From Pedobacter sp. MC2016-14 (GTDB lineage Bacteria; Bacteroidota; Bacteroidia; Sphingobacteriales; Sphingobacteriaceae): DNA of 64,000 nucleotides. The DNA lies in contig NZ_JAJMPA010000003.1 in the NCBI RefSeq assembly GCF_020991475.1, forward strand, positions 620,001-684,000, written 5' to 3'. The notes under the pieces are model-generated. The model did not search any database. It was not told the origin of the DNA and saw only the letters and a program-made list of their open reading frames with translations. Position numbers and translations under genes: made by a program. Positions 59,402 through 64,000 of the stretch are shown one piece after another (within the stretch, counting starts at the first letter, position 1; every line of letters starts with the position of its first letter).

Positions 59402-60121
59402 ATAAGTGTTTTGACTCCATCATTTAACTCAGGTAAATACATTGAGCGAGCTATTCAGAGTGTAATTGATCAGGATTACAAGGATTACGAACACATTATA
59501 ACAGATGGTGGCTCTAAGGATGATACATTGGACATCATAAAAAGATACAGCCATATCAATTATATTTCTGAACGTGATAAGGGTCAGTCTGATGCCATGA
59601 ATAAAGCATTTAAGATGAGCAACGGGGATATTATTGTATATCTCAATGCAGACGATGAGTTTTCTCCAAATGCCTTTAAAACAATTGCCAAAGCCTTTAA
59701 AGATTATCCGGAAGCGGATATGATAGTTGGAAATTTAATTTACCTGGCCCCTGATGAAAAAGTGACGCGAATACCTTCAAATAAATATTTAGATATTGTA
59801 CGCTACTGGCTTAATTTATTCCCGAATAATCCGGTAAGTTATTTTTATAAGCGCAAGGTACAGGTTGAAATAGGTGAGTTTCCAGTTGACAATCATTTTG
59901 CGATGGATGTATGGTTTTTATTGAAGGCATACCAGAAATTTAAAGTAAGCAAGGTGGATGCAACTCTGGGTATCTTTCACTCTGATGGAAACAATAAAAC
60001 TGCCTTAACGGATACAGGTGTGAACTTGCATAAAACCGTAAAAGCGCATATAAAGAATGACAACCCGATGTTATTACCTTATTTTTACTATAGATTTATC
60101 CTTGCCAAATTTTTTAAATAA
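59396..60121 (+). CDS. Glycosyltransferase family 2
   Basis: A 241-residue GT-A enzyme with the standard order: ISVLTPSFNSGKYIERAIQSVIDQDYKDYE, then HIITDGGSKDDTLDIIKRY, and VYLNADDEFSP (ADD as DXD). It lies last on the plus-strand arm of the cluster. The stop codon is only 2 nt before the end of the opposing gene. Its start lies within the second copy of a 15-nt direct repeat. No transmembrane segment; the donor sugar is not predictable. Confidence 0.92.
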   Translation: MKISVLTPSFNSGKYIERAIQSVIDQDYKDYEHIITDGGSKDDTLDIIKRYSHINYISERDKGQSDAMNKAFKMSNGDIIVYLNADDEFSPNAFKTIAKAFKDYPEADMIVGNLIYLAPDEKVTRIPSNKYLDIVRYWLNLFPNNPVSYFYKRKVQVEIGEFPVDNHFAMDVWFLLKAYQKFKVSKVDATLGIFHSDGNNKTALTDTGVNLHKTVKAHIKNDNPMLLPYFYYRFILAKFFK

Positions 60122-60123
60122 AC

Positions 60124-60969
60124 CTAAAGTACATTTTCATCAAGATGGTTAAGAATAGCTTTATCTATCCCTTCATCAAACTTACGTGCGAAAAAGCAAT
60201 TTGAATCTTCAATCTTATTAAGATCTGAGAGTGTTAATGTTTTTGGACTGGATTTATTTTCCGACCAATCAATATATCTTAAGTTGTTGTTCTGCAACCT
60301 GTTTTTTAATGGAGAATTATATAAGATACTTTGAAAAAACAACTCATCTGAGCCCCAACTGTAAGTAAAACTACTATATATGTGTTTATGTTCTTTAATA
60401 AAATTTAACACATAGCGGGCACATTCACTGTCAATGGTAAACCATTGTGACTTCCCTGTCAAATGAAAATCTTTTGGAAAGGCTCGCGTTGGAAGTAAAG
60501 CATCCATAATCCGCTCAACTTTAAATTTGCCAAAAAACGAAAAATCAGCTAAATGATAGCGGTTAAAACGATCTTTTGACTTTTGAACCCATGGATCATT
60601 TAAAGGTAGAAATTCCATAAACGCACCCTCAGATTTATTTTGAAGAAATTGATGAAACTCAGAAAGCTTTCTGACAGGGTAATCCTGACCACTCAACAGA
60701 TTGATATATTTTACAGATGGTGCTATCACCAGCAACTCTTCTAAGCTGTTCAACGTAGCCTTTATCTGGCTAAAACCTCCCCAATTTACAGAAACCCGTT
60801 TCTTTACAAAGTGTATCCCCGGACTATTAAATAAGTCCTTAAAGCCTTTAATATCTGTCTTACGATCCAAATGGACCATGATCAATGCATCGGGGTGCCA
60901 CAGACTTAAAACCAAACGCCTAAGCTGATTTGGATCTTTATGCGCTAAAATAATATGGCCTACTAACAT
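60124..60969 (-). CDS. Core-2/I-branching-like glycosyltransferase (GT14)
   Basis: A 281-residue protein. The GT14 motifs are visible: HIILAHKDPNQLRRLVLSL at the start, VHLDRKTDIKGF, YINLLSGQDYPVR, then LTGKSQWFTIDSECARYVL and TYSWGSDELFFQSIL. Family members transfer N-acetylglucosamine or xylose and lack a strict DXD. No signal peptide. It is convergent with the plus-strand arm (2 nt between stop codons) and forms the end of the minus-strand arm. Confidence 0.9.
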   Translation of the reverse strand: MLVGHIILAHKDPNQLRRLVLSLWHPDALIMVHLDRKTDIKGFKDLFNSPGIHFVKKRVSVNWGGFSQIKATLNSLEELLVIAPSVKYINLLSGQDYPVRKLSEFHQFLQNKSEGAFMEFLPLNDPWVQKSKDRFNRYHLADFSFFGKFKVERIMDALLPTRAFPKDFHLTGKSQWFTIDSECARYVLNFIKEHKHIYSSFTYSWGSDELFFQSILYNSPLKNRLQNNNLRYIDWSENKSSPKTLTLSDLNKIEDSNCFFARKFDEGIDKAILNHLDENVL

Positions 60970-61092
60970 TCCAATTGATCTATACAGTTAATACTTTAAT
61001 ATACGATATCCGCCGCAAAATAGCACAACATTAGTAGATAAAACCCCATAAAGAACAACAAATACCTCATAATGTATTGACTATAAATCCCC

Positions 61093-62175
61093 CTACTTAA
61101 ACTTCAATATTGCTTTATCATGGTATTTCTTTCCTAGTTTGATGAAGAATTTTTCAAAATACACATAACTTAACCAGGCAAACAGAATAGAAAAAACAAC
61201 TGTCAATGTAATTAGCGCAATACTGGATTTAATTGCAAAAAAACCTAATAAACTACCTACTATCCCATATGTTATGGGATGCAGCAAATATAAAGAATAG
61301 CTGATATTACCGAAAAATTGAAGCACATCTTTTAGGTATTCATTAAAGCTTTCAAAATCGAATTTGTAAAACAGAAAACAAATGACAGTGATATAAAATG
61401 ATAAGATCATTTTATTTAGCCCGGTTACCAGCTGAACAGGTTCTCCAAAAACCTGATAAGTATAAAACAAAGCAGAAAATACAAGAATTAAAATGCCTGT
61501 TATGATGTTTTTTCTGGGCACTAATCCACCAATTGAGCCCAATGCTATTCCGGTAAAAAAGTAAAAAATCTGCCCCAATGGATTAACATAATTAGACCAC
61601 TGTGCACCCAGTGCAACATTTGGGTCCAAAATATAAAATGCAAAATAATATAAAGCAACAAATGACAAGAGCAAACTCATGTAAATAAATGCCTTATTTA
61701 TCCTTCCTAAATAGATAATGAATGGAAAAAAAAGATAAAAGAAAATTTCATTACCGATAGACCAGGCACCACTTGCAATAAACCCTTCAGGTCTGATTGC
61801 ACCAGGAATAATGGTAACATTCAGGACTATTTTTTTTAGCGTCATTATTTCAGGATTATACTGAAAAATAAGGGTTAAAATTGTCGCCAGCCATAGTAAG
61901 GGCACCAATCTAAAGAACCTTTTGATATAAAAACCAATTAAATCTGATTTGTTAAGGTATAACCTATTGGCGTAAACGATATATAAAGTAATCCCACTTA
62001 AAATATAAAAAATAGATACACCATAAATTTTAAGTTTGCCAAGCATAGAAGAGGAATCAACCTCACCAAAAGTAAAAAGATGCATATGATAGGCCAAAAT
62101 GCTTAAAGCAGCCAATCCTCTTAAATAATCTATTGATTCAACTCTTAAAATAGTCTTTTTTGGGCTATTGTCCAT
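61093..62175 (-). CDS. Acyltransferase family 3 (O-acyltransferase-like)
   Basis: A multi-pass membrane protein of about 360 residues with ten hydrophobic segments. The N-terminus ESIDYLRGLAALSILAYHMHLFTF has the His-containing motif of this family, which transfers acetyl or succinyl groups onto surface sugars. It overlaps the upstream glycosyltransferase gene by 11 nt from the ATG at 62173-62175 (23 nt if the ATG at 62187 is used). The SGNH esterase in the other arm could be its counterpart. The acyl donor and target are not known. Confidence 0.9.
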   Translation of the reverse strand: MDNSPKKTILRVESIDYLRGLAALSILAYHMHLFTFGEVDSSSMLGKLKIYGVSIFYILSGITLYIVYANRLYLNKSDLIGFYIKRFFRLVPLLWLATILTLIFQYNPEIMTLKKIVLNVTIIPGAIRPEGFIASGAWSIGNEIFFYLFFPFIIYLGRINKAFIYMSLLLSFVALYYFAFYILDPNVALGAQWSNYVNPLGQIFYFFTGIALGSIGGLVPRKNIITGILILVFSALFYTYQVFGEPVQLVTGLNKMILSFYITVICFLFYKFDFESFNEYLKDVLQFFGNISYSLYLLHPITYGIVGSLLGFFAIKSSIALITLTVVFSILFAWLSYVYFEKFFIKLGKKYHDKAILKFK

Positions 62176-63379
62176 TATATGTTGCATTGTTAGTTTTTAT
62201 GGCTTTGTAAATTTCCCGCACACTAGCTTCCCAGGTATGCTGGGCAGCAAAACGCTTTCTTGATTTTTGTAAATCAACACTATCAGTTAACCTTGCCTGC
62301 TCAAGGTATTCCAGGTACTGTTCTTTCGTATCTGCAAGAAAAACAAAGTCAGCAAATACCTCCATACTTTCCGTTCTTGTAGCTAATATGGGCTTTCCAA
62401 CAGCAAGGTACTCGTCAATCTTTCGCGGGTAATTGCCAATTGTAACTTCGTTTACTTTTTGGGGATTCATGCAAACGTCAAATGAATTGACATACGCAGG
62501 AAGTTCGTCAGGATTTTTAGACCCTAGAAAATGTACATTTGTCATTTTATGTAAACCACTTTTAGCAAAGTCGCCATCTTCAGGACCAACTAGTACTACA
62601 TTCCAGTCTGGTTTCTGTTCTGCAATATATTTTATCAATTCAAGGTCTAGCCGCAATGACTGCAAGGCTCCCACATACCCAAGTATTGGAGCTTTAATTG
62701 TGTTCATATCATTAGGAACAGCTTGCTGATCTGCATCCAGAAAGATATCTATTTCACAGCCCTGACCAACATAATAAGAATGGGGGTTATACAATCCGCA
62801 CAATTTTGCCAGGTATGCTGAGTTGGCTGTACATACATCACTTTTGGCCATCAGTTTCGGTTCTAATCGTGAACCATGATGTCTCCAATAGTCTACCCCA
62901 ATTAAATAATCCCTGGAATAATAAATACTGCTGTCAGGCTTTAAATAATCCTTCAAATAAAAGCTCCTGAAAATATCGTTATCGTTGAAAAGCAGGTAAT
63001 TCTTAAACTGGAGTTTTTTAACCGCCTTAACAATAGAATTAGAAAACAGCTTATTATTTGAGCGGTTTAAGAGGTCAAATATGAAGTTAATTTTAATCCA
63101 GTTGATGGATTCGATAACCACATCAGGGTAATACACCCATAAGTTCGGCGCTATCAGCTCCAAATCTTCAGCCTCGCCACTTAAAATCGCTAGCCTCTTT
63201 TTAACATCTTTATCATTCTTTCTCTTAATTTTAGTAATTCGGTCAAGTGGTGAATTGACATATAAAACACGGTTGTGTTTACTAAATTCAATCGCTATGT
63301 TTTTGCAATTACTTCCTATCTCCGTATCCCAGGGTTGCAAACCGACAACAATAATATCCCTGTTTTTAATTAAAGTCAT
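62165..63379 (-). CDS. Glycosyltransferase family 1/4-like protein
   Basis: A 404-residue GT-B enzyme. The N-terminal domain opens with IIVVGLQPWDTEIGSNCKNIAIEFSKHNRVLYVNSP. The C-terminal nucleotide-binding domain has LGYVGALQSLRLDLELI, VVLVGPEDG, VHFLGSKNPDELPAYVNSFDVCMNP and PRKIDEYLAVGKPILATRTESMEVFAD, the ExxxxxxxE-like sugar-nucleotide motif. A probable chain-extending transferase of the polysaccharide. It overlaps the acyltransferase gene and starts 2 nt after the upstream polymerase gene. Confidence 0.9.
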   Translation of the reverse strand: MTLIKNRDIIVVGLQPWDTEIGSNCKNIAIEFSKHNRVLYVNSPLDRITKIKRKNDKDVKKRLAILSGEAEDLELIAPNLWVYYPDVVIESINWIKINFIFDLLNRSNNKLFSNSIVKAVKKLQFKNYLLFNDNDIFRSFYLKDYLKPDSSIYYSRDYLIGVDYWRHHGSRLEPKLMAKSDVCTANSAYLAKLCGLYNPHSYYVGQGCEIDIFLDADQQAVPNDMNTIKAPILGYVGALQSLRLDLELIKYIAEQKPDWNVVLVGPEDGDFAKSGLHKMTNVHFLGSKNPDELPAYVNSFDVCMNPQKVNEVTIGNYPRKIDEYLAVGKPILATRTESMEVFADFVFLADTKEQYLEYLEQARLTDSVDLQKSRKRFAAQHTWEASVREIYKAIKTNNATYNGQ

Positions 63380-63381
63380 GA

Positions 63382-64000
63382 TTATAATTTAGATAATTCT
63401 TCTTGCTGCTTTTCTTTATCAAGAATTAAGGTAACATTTATCAATGCTACAAACAAGTAAAAATAAATACTCGTTGGGAATTGTACCAATGCTTCCTGAG
63501 GATAATTCCCAATGTTCAACGCAAAAATGATCAGTACCATGGCTAAACAGTAACCTTTCAATTCAGGATCCTTAATTTTATAATAATTCGTAATCCCTGT
63601 TTTTAGGATGGTAAACATTAATGTACAGAACAATATCAACCCCACAAACCCCAATTCAACGGCTACCCTGACATAACCACTATCAGGTGGAAAATGGGCC
63701 AGGTAAGAATTAGGCGCAAATCTCTCTCCCCAGGTACCAGTTGCGCCCAACCCACCACCAAAGGGATGGGTCTGTATAAATGGTTGTATGCGTTTCTGAT
63801 TGATTCCACGTAAATTAAAGGAAGGATCGTCTGAAGGTCTAAACGCAGATTGAAACCTAATCAAATTTTGATTGGATGTAGGCATATAAACGAGGATAGC
63901 CAAAAAGATCATTCCTAGTATTGATAAACCAAGTACTCTGTAATTAAACTTCAATATGGCTAATAAAAATATTGCTGCAGGTAAAAGAACGTTTGCCCCT
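63382..64000 (-). CDS. O-antigen ligase/polymerase-like membrane protein, C-terminal part (runs off window)
   Basis: The frame is open to the right edge; the visible 205 codons begin inside the gene. It shows several hydrophobic segments and a large periplasmic loop with HPFGGGLGATGTWGERFAPNSYLAHFPPDSGYVRVAVELGFVGLILF, which is the signature region of Wzy_C/WaaL-like enzymes that join polysaccharide units or ligate them to lipid. The C-terminus is charged (DKEKQQEELSKL). A TTG codon at 63954 is the frame-track start but the reading frame continues to the edge without a stop, so the true start lies beyond 64000. Confidence 0.85.
   Translation of the reverse strand, partial: GANVLLPAAIFLLAILKFNYRVLGLSILGMIFLAILVYMPTSNQNLIRFQSAFRPSDDPSFNLRGINQKRIQPFIQTHPFGGGLGATGTWGERFAPNSYLAHFPPDSGYVRVAVELGFVGLILFCTLMFTILKTGITNYYKIKDPELKGYCLAMVLIIFALNIGNYPQEALVQFPTSIYFYLFVALINVTLILDKEKQQEELSKL

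Noticed and set aside
1-64000. CRISPR arrays, tRNA or rRNA genes, prophage and transposase genes
   Set aside because: No spaced direct-repeat arrays, cloverleaf sequences, rRNA cores or recombinase motifs were recognised on either strand.

Overview
The window looks like chromosome from a Bacteroidota species of the Sphingobacteriaceae type (Pedobacter-like). This is inferred from four things. The DNA is AT-rich, judged by eye. Promoters mostly match TAnnTTTG and Shine-Dalgarno sites are scarce. The families are typical of the group: S46 and S9 exopeptidases, TlpA-like lipoproteins, LruC-domain surface proteins, and a HhH/outer-membrane protein next to comEC. The RNase P RNA is intact. No phage, transposase, CRISPR array, rRNA or tRNA was recognised.

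Layout. 1-3.7 kb (minus strand): end of a histone-deacetylase-like gene, a bestrophin-like channel, kynureninase, 3-methyladenine glycosylase and free Met-R-SO reductase. 3.7-8.1 kb (plus): a DPP11-like S46 peptidase, small proteins, and an ECF-like sigma/anti-sigma pair ending in a strong terminator. 8.1-18.2 kb (minus): an XRE regulator, an outer-membrane barrel with a kinase-like periplasmic region, a modABC molybdate operon preceded by a UBP zinc finger, rpiA, and a fabH-lipoprotein-SCO1-Na+/H+ antiporter operon. 18.2-21.4 kb (plus): a cytochrome c lipoprotein, a secreted protein, rnpB, and a sigma54-type response regulator followed by a palindromic repeat. 21.4-30.2 kb (minus): ClC channel, pseudouridine synthase, OmpR-type regulator, TlpA-like lipoprotein, gatB and alaS. 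30.3-39.7 kb (plus): MerR regulator, HhH/barrel protein plus ComEC, enoyl-CoA hydratase, LtaS-like transferase and DPP IV. 39.7-43.9 kb (minus): a soluble histidine kinase and a thiol-redox operon (TlpA, separate DsbD alpha domain, DsbD). 44-49.7 kb: a holin-like/YihY fusion, a lipoprotein MsrA, a MORC-like GHKL ATPase, a structured inverted-repeat element and a SnoaL-like protein. 49.9-64 kb: two LruC-domain lipoproteins, then an exopolysaccharide or capsule cluster in two convergent arms.

How the genes fit together. Much of the window concerns the cell envelope: peptide uptake (two exopeptidases), periplasmic thiol and methionine-sulfoxide repair (TlpA, DsbD, MsrA), DNA uptake (HhH protein and ComEC), and polysaccharide synthesis (five glycosyltransferases of types GT2, GT4 and GT14 plus one GT8, a Wzx-like flippase, an O-antigen-ligase-like polymerase, an acyltransferase and an SGNH esterase).

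Start codons were moved to internal ATGs where the longest ORF began with TTG or GTG and an ATG fitted the signal peptide or promoter. Two genes (an RluA-type enzyme and an LtaS-like enzyme) appear to use TTG. The best leads for new biology are the kinase-like outer-membrane protein, the MORC-like ATPase beside the inverted-repeat element, the 11-bp-phased operator before the OmpR-type regulator, and the LruC pair beside the polysaccharide cluster. All function calls come from reading motifs; no search was run.
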